From assembly GCA_001247695.2 (NCBI GenBank), contig LGRX02003783.1, positions 43,481-107,480 on the forward strand: a stretch of DNA of 64,000 bases. Reading direction: 5' to 3'. The DNA is from Cymbomonas tetramitiformis. Lineage: Eukaryota; Chlorophyta; Pyramimonadophyceae; Pyramimonadales; Pyramimonadaceae. Position 1 is the first letter of the stretch. Each line of letters starts with the position of its first letter. The notes below the pieces were generated by a model. That model worked only from the letters and a program-made list of their open reading frames with translations. It was not told the origin of the DNA and did no database searches. The translations under genes and the position numbers were made by a program. Positions 41,501 to 51,970 of this stretch are shown here, piece by piece.

Positions 41501-43106
41501 AGGATACGGTACCCGAAAATCAATACGTTCAGTACGGAGGCCAAAGCTAGGGTGGTGAACGGGCTAATGCTCAACCACATCTTTATGGTCAGGGTTGCGG
41601 ATCTATCGACTTTATACAGCCGCATGATGGCGTCTTCGCTCGGCTTGGAAAATGTATGCAGATGTACGTAGCGAAGGACGTGATATATCCTGCAGGTGGA
41701 TACATTTCTCGGGCATCACGGGCAACCTCTTCAGTTTGCAGTAGTTACCGCAGTAGAGTACCCCGACATTTTAGGAGTCATCTCTGCAATATGCGACGGC
41801 CGGTTAACATGACGCAAGCGAAATTCAGTCCGCTCAGTCATGCGGCAAACGTCCTCAAAATATCGAAGGATAAAACAGAACACGTCCGGTCATCTTGCCT
41901 TCTCAGCGACAATGGGACCCTGCATCAACTCCTCTAACCAAAGCTTCTGGGGTCTATCCAAAGCGTAAGATTCAGACTCATAGCTCCCGAGTGAAGCGTG
42001 GTGCAACTTTTCACGCAGCTCAAGCACAAGCCCGGCAAGTTCACGGACCTCAAAAAGCAGAGCGCCGTCCAACCACTATCGACGTGATATTCCAGGACGT
42101 GGCCCAAGCTTTCCACTTTGACCATCTTTTCACCGGAACCCAGCGGCGGGTGGCAGGAACATAGCATCACTTCGATGACGACTCGATAAGCTAAGGGTGA
42201 CATCAACAACTGAGTCGCCCTCGGGACAGCCTTTTTTATCTTGAGAAAGTCGAGCTCGAGGTTATTGAATCGCCATACGCCAAAAACCAATATCAAAGTT
42301 ATCAATCCGTTAATAATTTTCGTGATGAGTATTTTAGTGCATACGTTACATTCCTTGTAGTGCAGTTCGTTTGTGTATATTGAGATCGCCTGCAGGAAGT
42401 ATTCATAGTTCAGGTAAGATACTCTAAACCCAAGATGCATGAAATACAGGGAGGCAATATGCCGGTGGAAGCTTAAGGGACAAATAGGCAGGCACACGCG
42501 TGACTCGACGACCAAAACAAGTAGCAACGCGCAAGCAACTTGACCTATCGCAAGACACAGCGATGTCATTTGGACAGAATTCCAGAAATTCTGGCGAAAG
42601 AATTCGATTCTTGCGGCTGCCGAAAAACTCGTGTACAAGGTCAAGGTCATTTTCTGTTAAAAATGCCTGACAAGAAAAGTACAAAAACAAAATTCTGGGA
42701 CGTTCTCTCAACTTCAGCCCTTGTCTCATCCTATTCCGTTGTCTATGTCTCATCTTGTTGTCGAGATGTTTGTACAGGCTTCAATATACATGGTCAACAA
42801 TGACTTCTTTGACAGGAGAGCGACGTAGTTTTGTTGTGCTGGGATTACCAGTCCAGACATGGCAGAGATAAGGTTGATGGTTGACCACTTCCGAAGCCTC
42901 ATCTTAACTTCACGAACTTTCAAAGTAGTAGATTTGTCCAGCAACCCGCCCACCACCCCTTGCCAGTCGCCTGTGGCCTGCGGGCTATGCATACCAGATG
43001 GCCCATCGGACTGCGGAAGATTGTTCATCGACCCAATGTTTCTGAGCTCCTCTTTTTCAAGCGGAGCTGTCATGCCGAATTCTTGAGTTCTACTCTGCTC
43101 GCCCAT
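38572..43106 (-). CDS. SK-like potassium channel, multi-exon
   Basis: Exons read from minus-strand ATG 43106. E1, 43106 to about 42790: N-terminus and likely S1 (STINLISAMSGLVIPAQQ). E2, about 42420-42090: S2-S3 (KIINGLITLILVFGVWRF, VVIEVMLCSCHPPLG; EMLVCAIHP-like in SK). S4-S5 about 41940-41490 (MRLYKVDRSATLTIKMWL, TTLALASVLNVLIFGYRI). Pore about 40845-40670 (FWETLWLVVTTLSTVGYGD, the K+ selectivity filter, then S6). About 40540-40410: TEADLLKLRALTEMAQKH. About 40270-40024: LRLTNVAGDIIVSSCKLFL, IKLRKMIQRGETEF, resembling the SK calmodulin-binding domain. 39890-39337: Ser-rich region ending in a Glu run. About 38848-38572: coiled coil (LQTTENLLLGTKRELDNK) and TAG. SK channels open when bound calmodulin senses Ca2+. 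Several exon edges, notably S4, are unresolved. Confidence 0.78.
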
Positions 43107-43640
43107 ATTTCGAGGGGTTAAAAAATTCTTTATTCCTTCGTTAAAGAGTGGATGCTATTTGAGCACTGAAGGTTCGCGAAGAGTAACAGCGCCCAGTAGA
43201 ACACAACAGTATTTTGAGCCCCGCTTTGAGTCTGAGCATATTAGCTAGGAGTCATTGTCTTGTTTGACTGCACAAATGAAATCATGGCTCGCTAAAAACA
43301 CACTTTTGAAATCAAGTTGAGTCCTCACGCATCCTGGGGCATTGTGCCACCAGTAAGTTGAACCACCGGTTCGCACACTCCATACGTTCAGCTTTATTTT
43401 CTTTTGTAAATTTCAAAGCTGCAAGATTCAAGCGAACAATTTCTGTACTGTGTTGTCCGAAATTTTGAGCCGATTCTCGGCATGAAATAGATGATAGAGA
43501 TCATGCGATATGCACACGTATGGCCCGGTCTGTAATGATGCGCACAGTCCTGAAGGACCTCATATATCATCTTGTGGTCATACCATTGAAATGTCGGTGG
43601 TCATATCTGCAAGGCCGAGTGGATGTCGAAACTGAGGTCT
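43107..43640. other. Upstream region of the channel gene
   Basis: No gene recognised. It should hold the channel promoter; no clear motif seen. Confidence 0.35.
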
Positions 43641-43865
43641 TCATACTCCCTTGCCGCCGCCCTCGGCCTGGCAGCGCTTGCCCCCTCCGTGTGCGATGCA
43701 AAAGCCGGTGCTACCCCTGGCTGCCTTTTTGCAGCCCTCGGCCTGGCAGCGCTTGCCCCCTCCGTGTGCGATGCAAAAGTCGGTGCTACCCCTGGCTGCC
43801 TTTTTGCAGCCCTCACAAAAGAGGTCCCTCACAAAAGAAAACTTTCTCTCGGGTCTCTTGAAATT
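43641..43865 (-). CDS. GGGKRC-type Cys/His repeat protein fragment
   Basis: Frame of at least 63 codons (no ATG at its start) with two 25-residue repeats, GCKKAARGSTDFCIAHGGGK and GCKKAARGSTGFCIAHGGGK, each followed by RCQAE. The repeat C..GC.K.ARG.T.FCI.HGGG.RC is widespread in plant, algal and stramenopile proteins (including WRKY19-like proteins) as a putative zinc-binding unit. The DNA units (75 bp, starting 43661 and 43736) differ at one base, so duplication or homogenisation is recent. Full-length family proteins have many more repeats; this looks like a fragment or terminal exon. Confidence 0.6.
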   Translation of the reverse strand, partial: NFKRPERKFSFVRDLFCEGCKKAARGSTDFCIAHGGGKRCQAEGCKKAARGSTGFCIAHGGGKRCQAEGGGKGV

Positions 43866-43943
43866 GCTCTCGGGCGTTAGAAAAAATTACTCTTGGGTGC
43901 TGAGAAATCGGCAATGAGCTGAAAATATCACCTAAAATTATAA

Positions 43944-44183
43944 AAATCACAGTCGAGTGGGGAGTAATTTCCTCTTCGCACTCGGAAGTGGTTTTTTTTC
44001 TTTTTTTCCGACTTTCAAGGGTAATTTCTTTTTTTACGGGCCGCCGAGAGTTTAAAAAATCTAAAATGCACAGTGGAGAGTACTTTCCTCTACCTCCACA
44101 CTCGGGAGTGACTTCGTTCCCCTTTTTTCCGACTTTTATGGGTATTTGGGGGGGGGAGGGGCGCGAGAGTAAGAAAATCACAA
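43944..44183. repeat. Two imperfect tandem repeats of about 120 bp
   Basis: Both units run AATCACAGT(C)GAG.GGGAGTA, TTTCCTCT, CACTCGG.AGTG, CCGACTTT, GGGTA.TT, GAGAGT. Homopolymer T and G runs differ between units. Confidence 0.6.
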
Positions 44184-44211
44184 AAATTCACAGACTATAT
44201 TGTAACCGGAT

Positions 44212-44273
44212 CCATAACCTTATGAAAAGGATGAACTGGAACCATACGAACCTTATGAAAAGGATGAACTGGA
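44212..44273. repeat. Tandem duplication of a 33-bp unit
   Basis: AACCTTATGAAAAGGATGAA followed by CTGGA occurs at 44216-44240 and 44249-44273. Confidence 0.7.
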
Positions 44274-44649
44274 TATATATATGTGACGGGTATATATCTA
44301 GGCAGTAAGACACAGAAAACACACAGGGCCGGGTGCTCGTAACGGTGATAACATAAAACTGAATAGAAAGTCCTTGAAGGCTAACTAGCAAGTCACGGAA
44401 CCGCAGAGTCACGGCTAAGGGTGTCACATGACACACACACGGCGAGGGGTGAAACAGGGAGAAGCAGGCCCCCATACAGTGGGGGGTAAATCAGCTTTCC
44501 CATGATGCGGAACTCCGAACTCCTGAGCCTTTGGAAAATCCTCCAACTCCCGATGTTCATTTTGGCGGGTCGGTTAGGGCTCTCGCTTATCCTTGCGGTG
44601 AGGATTTGTTAATAGCAAAAGTGTACGCTCTGAGATTCCGCATGCGAGC
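44274..44649. other. Flank left of copia 1
   Basis: No gene recognised. Confidence 0.35.
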
Positions 44650-44654
44650 CAGAT
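44650..44654. repeat. Target-site duplication CAGAT (left)
   Basis: Matches 54393-54397. Confidence 0.82.
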
Positions 44655-44946
44655 TGTGAGAACACACACGCAGTCAAGCACTACAAGTCAAGTGCAACGC
44701 TCACATATGTCAACCGTGAAACTGTGAAGCTATACACAAGATAATACGAAGTGTTATAGCTTCCGCCGAAAGAATGTGATGACAGCCCCTAAGGTGTCAG
44801 ATGTGAAATGACAGATGCTATGAACTGTCTGACTACCGAAGTCGATATCGGAGATGGCGCTGATGACAGTGAAGAAGTCATAGTAGTCGAACCGTATCGG
44901 TGATGACACAGATGATGATGACACTGTCGGCATGCCAAATCCAGCA
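44655..44946 (-). repeat. Copia 1 3' LTR
   Basis: 292 bp, TGTGAGAACA...CCAGCA, near-identical to 54101-54392. Confidence 0.92.
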
Positions 44947-45561
44947 CACCACCTCGAGTGAGGTGGGCAGACCAGAATGAATACACTCATACCAATCTCC
45001 AGTCCAGACCAGAAAGAACCACAATCATGCCTGCCAGGGCTGAAAACCCCAAAAAGCTGGACAAAGTCCACACGGTCCTGGCAGGCCTATCAGCTCCCTG
45101 TCTCTAGTGCCACTCCTCCACCGGGGGAATAGTATGCTGCTGTGCCCTGAGGGTCCGCACACCGCGGTGTCATGCAGCCGGATGCTTCGTCAGGGATATG
45201 ACAAGGAGTACCCGAAGGCAGGTCCAGGTCACCCCGTCACCGTCAGACTTACAGACAAGGGAAGATGTAGGGAGGGTCACAGCGGGTGGAGGCAGAGGCT
45301 CTCACGTACGAGACAGGTGCCGGTCACGGGTCCCCGAAGGGTACATAAGGTCGTAGGAGTCAAGGTACGGCATGCAACATTCACATAACAGGTCTTGTGC
45401 ATGCTTGCTAAACCTCTAGGCTAACTGTCATTCTATCGGTTGGTTGTTTTCTGCATATATTCTCAAAACCAAATCATAAAGTACTTGCAACAAAGTACCT
45501 GCAAAGCACAGTCAGAAACAAAACCCAAAACAGGACAAATCAGAGGGTACTCACAGTCAGA
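44947..45561 (-). other. Copia 1 3' internal region
   Basis: Non-coding sequence between the RNase H stop and the 3' LTR. GAGGTGGTG beside the LTR (minus strand) is the likely polypurine tract; copia 2 has GGGTGGTG in the same place. Confidence 0.55.
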
Positions 45562-46761
45562 TCATGCTGCTGCTTTCTGAGTAGGCCTCCATGTCGAAAA
45601 TCCAAAAGATTTGGCAGCCTGAATCACTGCCTTTTGCATATCCATGTAGCTGTCAAAGAGCATGTTGAAGTAGGGCACGGTGTTCTTGGTGGGAGGAACT
45701 GGCTTGGTGTAGGGGTCAGCCAAGTTCTTCTCCGAAGGCACCCTCCAGCATATGATCCAGCCCAGTCTGACAAAGTCTCTGAGCATATGGAATCTGACCA
45801 GAACATGCTTGAGCTTCTGGGACAGTGGGATATTTTCAGCAATAGACCTGCATGCATCATTATCCAGGAGAAGAGGAACCGGAAGCTCCAATCTGGGGCA
45901 GGTTGCTGAAGCTGGAAGGTACTCTGTGCTTCTCATATTCTGATAGTCCACTGGCCTGCGGTCTGAATCTGAATAAATCTCGAGCTCATCTGTCACTGAC
46001 TTGCCATCAGGCCTGACACCACCGACTCCTGTACCCGTAGGTGTAGTGTAATCCAGGAGTTTAGTCAGGAGAGTTCCCGGCTGTAACCCAGGGTAGCTGA
46101 ATGCAATGTCAGTGGCGACCCTCTCGGCCTCAGTGATCTCAGAATCAAGTCCAGTAGTAGAGGGTGGCTGTCCCTGAATAGGGTGTTGTATATAGCCGAA
46201 TATTTCTGTCAGCATAAACATGAGAGACACCACCCGCTGAGCTGCAGTAGATGCTGCAACATATTCTGAACCCGTAGAAGATGTTTCTGTGATTGTCTGT
46301 CTGACTGTACCATACTGTAGAATCATGCCACAGAAGAATATCACCATGCCAGAGTATGATCTAGCTGAGTTTTCCAGGTCTCTGGCAAGGTCAGCATCGG
46401 AGTACACAAACAGTGTGAGCACCCGTGCTGGCCTCTCAGGGTAATAGAAGGCCATTCTGTAGTGTGCCGTGCAGTCCAGATACTGTGCAATTCTGATAAG
46501 AGCCTTCATTGAGTCCTCTGAGGGACAGGCCACAAACTGTGACAGGTAGATCACTGCATAGTAGATATCTGGCCGTGACGTCCTGCTGTGCCAGAGCAGG
46601 GACCCAAGGATAGACCGATAGGGTTTTACCAGAGTGAGGTCAGGGTCTACTGGTTTTGATATCACCAGTTTAGAGTCCATAGGTGTACGGAAGGGTCTCT
46701 CGGGTATGTTGTTAGCTGTCATAAGGTCTTTAATCTGTCGAGACTGATTGAGGTACACCCC
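45562..46761 (-). CDS. Copia 1 pol C-terminus: RNase H
   Basis: About 399 codons, in frame with the RT segment across a TAG at 46762-46764. RT tail GVYLNQSRQIKDLM and RPDIYYAVIYLSQF, then RNase H: YSDADLARDLENSARSYSG (Asp), STGSEYVAASTAAQR (Glu), LLDNDACRSIAEN (Asp), and LKHVLVRFHMLRDFV and ADPYTKPVP at the end. All usual copia RNase H blocks are present. Ends TGA. Confidence 0.87.
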   Translation of the reverse strand, partial: GVYLNQSRQIKDLMTANNIPERPFRTPMDSKLVISKPVDPDLTLVKPYRSILGSLLWHSRTSRPDIYYAVIYLSQFVACPSEDSMKALIRIAQYLDCTAHYRMAFYYPERPARVLTLFVYSDADLARDLENSARSYSGMVIFFCGMILQYGTVRQTITETSSTGSEYVAASTAAQRVVSLMFMLTEIFGYIQHPIQGQPPSTTGLDSEITEAERVATDIAFSYPGLQPGTLLTKLLDYTTPTGTGVGGVRPDGKSVTDELEIYSDSDRRPVDYQNMRSTEYLPASATCPRLELPVPLLLDNDACRSIAENIPLSQKLKHVLVRFHMLRDFVRLGWIICWRVPSEKNLADPYTKPVPPTKNTVPYFNMLFDSYMDMQKAVIQAAKSFGFSTWRPTQKAAA

Positions 46762-48878
46762 CTAGTCATCATGTTGTATTGTCATCTGAAGGATAGAGGA
46801 TATAGGACCCAAGTGTTTGGCCTTAAAAGTTGCTCTGAAAGCGGTCCAGAAGGCCCTCTCAAGAGCCGTGGAACAGGCCATACCAAAGTCATCCACATAT
46901 GCCACACACATAGCCTTAACCGTAGGCGTGTAGATGTGATAGATACAGGCATCATGTGTAGACTGCCTGAATGATTGTCCCATGTATTTGAAACTGAGCA
47001 TAAACTGTTTAACCATCCTCTGCCATGATGCGCCGGCAATCTTGAGGCCGTACAGCGCATATGAGAGCAGAGCATAGCTGTAGCCCTTAAAGGTATAGCC
47101 AGAGGGAAACTGAATCCACACGGGGAACTCAAGCTTAGCATGCATAAAGGCCTGAGACACATCCAGATGTGACACCACCAGCTGGAATAGAGCTGCAAAA
47201 ATGAATAGCAGTCTGAAAGCTGATATCTCTGGGGTAGCTGAAGAGGTCTCCCACGGAAGGTAGCCTGTAGTTCTGCTGCCGTCACCAGCCATACGGGCTT
47301 TAAATATCTGATAGGGCTTGCCTGCACCAGTAGGGTCAGGTTTGAATGGCATAGACAGTACAAATAGTGTAGTAAGGTACTGTGCATTAGCCGGAGGTGT
47401 CCCCAGCTTGAGCTTTTCCTGATTAACCATATCACCAACCTCCTGATCCATAGCTTTCAGCCAGTCTTCAGACTGTGGTGAGGATAGGGCCTGTCTGACA
47501 CCGTGAGGTAGCTTAATCTCTGGTGCCGAGACCTCAAGCATATGTGTAATAGTAGAGGTAGGAGCATCAGAGAGAAACTGCTCCATGCTGCTGAAACTGC
47601 CAAACATGTACTCTGCTCTGAGGTCACTGCTGAGGGTGTCAGAGAAGGGCAGGTAAGCAGTTGAGTGTGTGGACGGAAAGATAATCAGGTTGGCTGGTAG
47701 ATCAATGTGCCAGCCAGCCGGCTCGTCGGTGCAGGGTTCCAGGATGACACCGTTGGGTCTCCTGTTGCCTCTGTGGGTGGAGATGAGAATTGCACTGTAG
47801 ATAGGTGCTCTGATTGTCTGACGAGCCTTCACAATAGTCCAGATAGGATAGTGTTCATTGATGCCACTTAGCTTTCTGTAGCAGTCCAGATAGTGTAGAA
47901 GGTCCCGATAGTGCCGACCATCTGATGTCTGTAATACATATCTGACTGCCATAGTCCAGGTAACTGTGCCATCTGTCTGAATAAGCTGAACACATGCGTG
48001 TGACTCCTCTCCGTCAAAGAAAGAGCCAATACCATGAACCCTCGAGCCTGCTGTGTCAAAGCTGTCACTGAATGGCTGTGGTCTGTCATAGGATGCATCA
48101 AACTCCCGCTCTGCCTGATGTGGGTCTGGAAAGGAGCCCAATACCTCTCCCATGTCCTGATGATTATGAATCCAGTGAGGCTTGCCAACATAGTGTACCA
48201 TATTAGTCTCAGTATCCAAGATTTTATATGCCAGAGAGCTGACTGATACACCAACAAGGCGACCTGACCAGGCCGCCCGCTGGGACTTCCTAGACATGCC
48301 AGGCTGTCTGGAGTTCCTCTGCTGCTGAGACATAATGACATAGCAATTCTGGCCGAAGGCCTTCAGTTTTGCATAGCCATAGTGATAGCCTCTGATCTGA
48401 TGAAATGGTGTTGTAGAGATGTTCTTGTGAGTAGAGATATTCCATATGAAGCCAGCATGGGTGGCAGCCAGAGGCCAGTAGTCCTCGGGCATGCCAGCTG
48501 CCAGAAGTAATGCCTTAGCCATGTCTGATATCTTGCCAATGGCATTTTCTGCATGAGGGTTGTCTGTATGCACTGTAGGAGATGACTTCTGGTGTAATAT
48601 ACGGTGTTTTTGATAGAAAGCCACACACTGGGGGTCACCCATCTCTGGAGCACAGTCTGTACGGAGTGTTGTGGACTGTGGTGCATACCCCATTGCATGT
48701 AAGCTGCCGTAGAAGTGAACCAGACAGGTGTAGTATTCTGATTTCTGGACGAAGGTGTACACAAATATGAATCTGCTGACATAGTCAATGAACTGACATC
48801 GGTACAGGTGGCCATTGTAGCCAGCTGGGGTAATAGGTCCTGTCAATTCAGCAGCCCACTTCTGGCCGGGCTGTATGG
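46762..48878 (-). CDS. Copia 1 pol: integrase core and reverse transcriptase
   Basis: About 700 codons beginning at the hAT MITE edge; in the intact element it continues from the upstream pol segment. Integrase acids: Asp in QFIDYVSRF, Asp in LRTDCAPEMG, Glu in DNPHAENAIGKI. RT: WLKAMDQEV, LFQLVVSHLDVSQAFMHA (Asp), SYALYGLKIAGASW, and the active-site YVDD in CVAYVDDFGMA. Stops at TAG 46762 immediately before the conserved LNQ block, with the frame open beyond. Confidence 0.87.
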
Positions 48879-49121
48879 CAGGGCTCTATATCGGTTTGGT
48901 TTTTCGGTATCGATACAATCCGATATCCGAAAAACGGTATCGATAATCGGCACAATCGATACATAATCGATTACTTGGACATTTATATGTAATTTGTTAT
49001 AAATTAAATATGGAACACCAAAACCTGCACAATCGATAGTTAGACATTGCAATCCGATAATCGGCGATAAATACGATATATCGATAGTATCGGTTATCGG
49101 AAATATCGATATAGAGCCTTG
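48879..49121. mobile_element. hAT-type MITE in copia 1 integrase
   Basis: 243 bp, termini CAGGGCTCTATATCG and CAAGGCTCTATATCG in inverted orientation, 8-bp duplication CTGTATGG at 48871-48878 and 49122-49129. The interior is made of ATCGATA/CGATAATCGG palindromic words. Removing the MITE and one duplication restores an uninterrupted integrase frame (VAIQ followed by PGQKWAAELTGPIT). Confidence 0.9.
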
Positions 49122-51944
49122 CTGTATGGCCACTGATCTCAACTGGTCATGGTGTCCACAGGGCTTCTGCTTCAGCTTACTGGTACAGCATACTGCACAG
49201 AACTGAGAGCAGGTCGGCATAGCTGCTATAGCTCGCCTAGACAGCAGAGGCCGACCGAGCTGGATGCCGGGCAGGTCGTAGAGCTTAAGCAGACTGGCTG
49301 TAGAGCCGTGACCCATGACTGCATGGAACTCCACAAAGGGACTGACCCGAACAGGTGTGTTTCTGTTCCTGAACAGGATACAGATCTCAAAGGGAGTGCC
49401 ATCAATGAATACTCTGTCAGGTCCGCCATCTGAGCCAGCCGGTGTCAGTGGGTGACTGGAAGCATATGTGTGCTTCCGAGAGAAACTGAATATCCTCTTA
49501 CTGCCTTTAGGATAGATGTGTAGTACCTCCATAGTACAAGTCTTGTGCCATATATGGTGTTGTGGCATATACGGGACAATCCAGAAGTAGGTGGTATTAT
49601 GCGGGTCAAGGAGAAAGTCATGGTTGCCCTTAGTCAGCATTCTGTCAATCATACTGATACTGAAGGGAATGTTGCCATAGAAGAACTGACCCGTCCACTG
49701 TTTGGTGTGACAATCATCTGAAATAGACCAGTGCTCAAGAGCCGGATGATTGTTACCCTCTCCAACAGGCAGAGAGTCCCCATACATAGATACATCAAAA
49801 GCCGGAGTACCAAGTTTAGCTGTAGCTGTAGGAGAGCCGTGAGTAGTAGCCCATTTAGTGTACTCGCTATTACTCCACTGCCAGTCTGATGAGTCTCCTG
49901 TGCGGGTCCTGACAGCTGCTGAGCCGAAGTGGTGAGAGTGCGGGCGCTGCGGCTCATCCCAGAGGTAATCCACCTGATTGTCTGTGATACGATATGTTCT
50001 GCCTGAGTCCAGGTGGGTATAGGTCATGGTAATGAAGTCTGGGGAACTGAAGCCATGCCGGAGCATAACCCGGGTAGATAGGAGTGTCCTGGCGCCTTCC
50101 TTGAAGTGGCAGCCAGGTATAGTGTACTCGTCTATCTCCCCTGACAGTATCTCACGGCCATAGAGGTGTAGTGTACAGGTCCCGTCAGTTCGGGATACGG
50201 GACCTGTCATCACCGTAGAGAAGCCAATAGTGGCGGAGGTGTCTAGAGCCGAGATCCTGGACCTGGTGCCTGTGATATTCCCAGTGGCACCAGAGTCTAC
50301 CACAATGCCATCGCCGTCCCGTGATAGTGTATAGGCCGAGACAACAGGGCTACAGGTGAACACTAGCCCGGGTGGTGGTGTGCCGTGTGCTGTCCAAGTG
50401 AAGCCGAGCCACCATGACATGTGCACCACGGCACCACCGACGGTGATCATGAGATCTGCCAGGTGTGAGGTGGTCTCGAGGACACTGCCTGTCTGATGCC
50501 AAGCCACTGAGCCAACACCACCGACACCTCTGTCCACTGTACTGTCGCCTGATATTGACTGGAAGTCCATGAGGTATAGAAACAGACACTGAATGATAAC
50601 TGCCAGAATGGTTGCCAGGGTTAGAGCCGTGAGGTGTCGGGACCGCCTGCGGCGGCCCTCACTGTCTGCTGTTATAGTTGACCGGAATAGTTGTATTTGT
50701 GAGGCGGCATCGGGCGGCATACCCGAGCTGGTGAACTGGCCGTGGTCACTGTGAGGGTCTCCTGTGCCAGATCCAGAGGAGGAGTGTCCAGTCCCAGAAT
50801 CTGACCATTCCCAATCACAAGAACCACTGTTCCCATTGTTACCAGCCCAAGTGCCACCATCAGAGCCCCAGTCATACAGTATCCCCGTCCCCGTCCCCTG
50901 GGCCCCTCCCCGTGGGCCCCCAGGTGACAGCAGTCTCAGTCTGTCCGAGGCATCCTCCTGTCCCTGAAGCAAGTCTACATCTGCCATGGCACAGCCCAGG
51001 AAGCCGAGGACAACAAGTGTGGAGACGAGAGCATGTCTGTAGAAGGGTACACCACCCCTACCTACACCCCTACGCAGGGTAGGTCCAGTGACGGGGGGTG
51101 GAGGGTCATAGTCCTGTCCTTCCCCTGAGCCATGGGGCTCAGGGCCGTCGGTCTCGTCCGAGGCCTCGACCACGGACCCCGCAGGCACCCCGTGCCCGCT
51201 GGCAGGGAGGTCCGTGGCCGTGGCATACAGTCCAGCTCCTGCAGTGACAAAGCACGGGCCAGAGCTGGGAGGGAAGGGCATCACCGGAGGCGGTACTCGT
51301 GGAACCCTCGGTGTCGTTGCGGCCGAAGCCGGCAGGGTGTCGTGCCACTGGGTGGGCTGGGTGTGATCCTCACACCACAGCCTGTCCCAGTGGTCCTGCT
51401 CCCTGTCGGTGAGGCCGGGAGGCGTAACAACCTTTGAAACCCGTGAGGGAAGGGACCGCCGCAGCTCCACGGGAGGGCCGGGCTCCGGTCCAGTTACAGA
51501 CTCCAGCTGTGAACTCCAAGACCTCGGCCCCCAAGCCCCCCCTTCCTCCCGGGTCTCACTGTGATGTTGTTCGGTCATTGACTGAAACCGAAGGTCACCT
51601 GCCAACACCATGTCAGCGAACAACCCGGAGCCAGGCTCCAGGGGTGTCTCGTGTGCGAAGAGCGCTGACACGGGGTGCAAACAGGTGTCTCCATGCTCGG
51701 CATCGTCCGGTGTGTCAACCCATACAGCCGCGGCATGATCCAATGTCTGAGCGGTCCCGTATAACATCACACCTGCGTCGAGATGTGATCGGATAGACGC
51801 AGGCTGTGGGTCACACGGTGAGCATGCGATGCTCGGGTCCGCACGGTAGAACGACGAAGAATCAAGCGGTGCCTCGGCAGGTGCAGAGTCCATGCGGGCA
51901 ACGACCGGTGGGGTGTGTGTGGTGTCACGATCGACACCACCCAC
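49122..51944 (-). CDS. Copia 1 pol N-terminus: membrane segments, protease, integrase zinc finger
   Basis: The frame begins upstream of the GTG at 51944, overlapping the gag end, so frameshifting from gag is likely. The first 500 or so residues are Pro/Gly/Ser-rich and include two hydrophobic segments, ALVSTLVVLGFLGCAMA and LTALTLATILAVIIQCLFLY, unusual ahead of a copia protease. Protease: IVVDSGATGNITG. The integrase HHCC finger: EFHAVMGHGSTASLL, then CSQFCAVC. The frame runs into the MITE. A related hydrophobic segment occurs in copia 2. Confidence 0.82.
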
Positions 51945-51970
51945 CCCGAAGCCGTAAAAATGAACTCTCC

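Noticed and set aside
2702..46764. Genome-wide reassignment of UAG to an amino acid
   Set aside because: UAG also terminates gypsy gag, the gypsy chromodomain frame, copia 1 gag and the channel gene at sensible ends; mutation of transposons is simpler.
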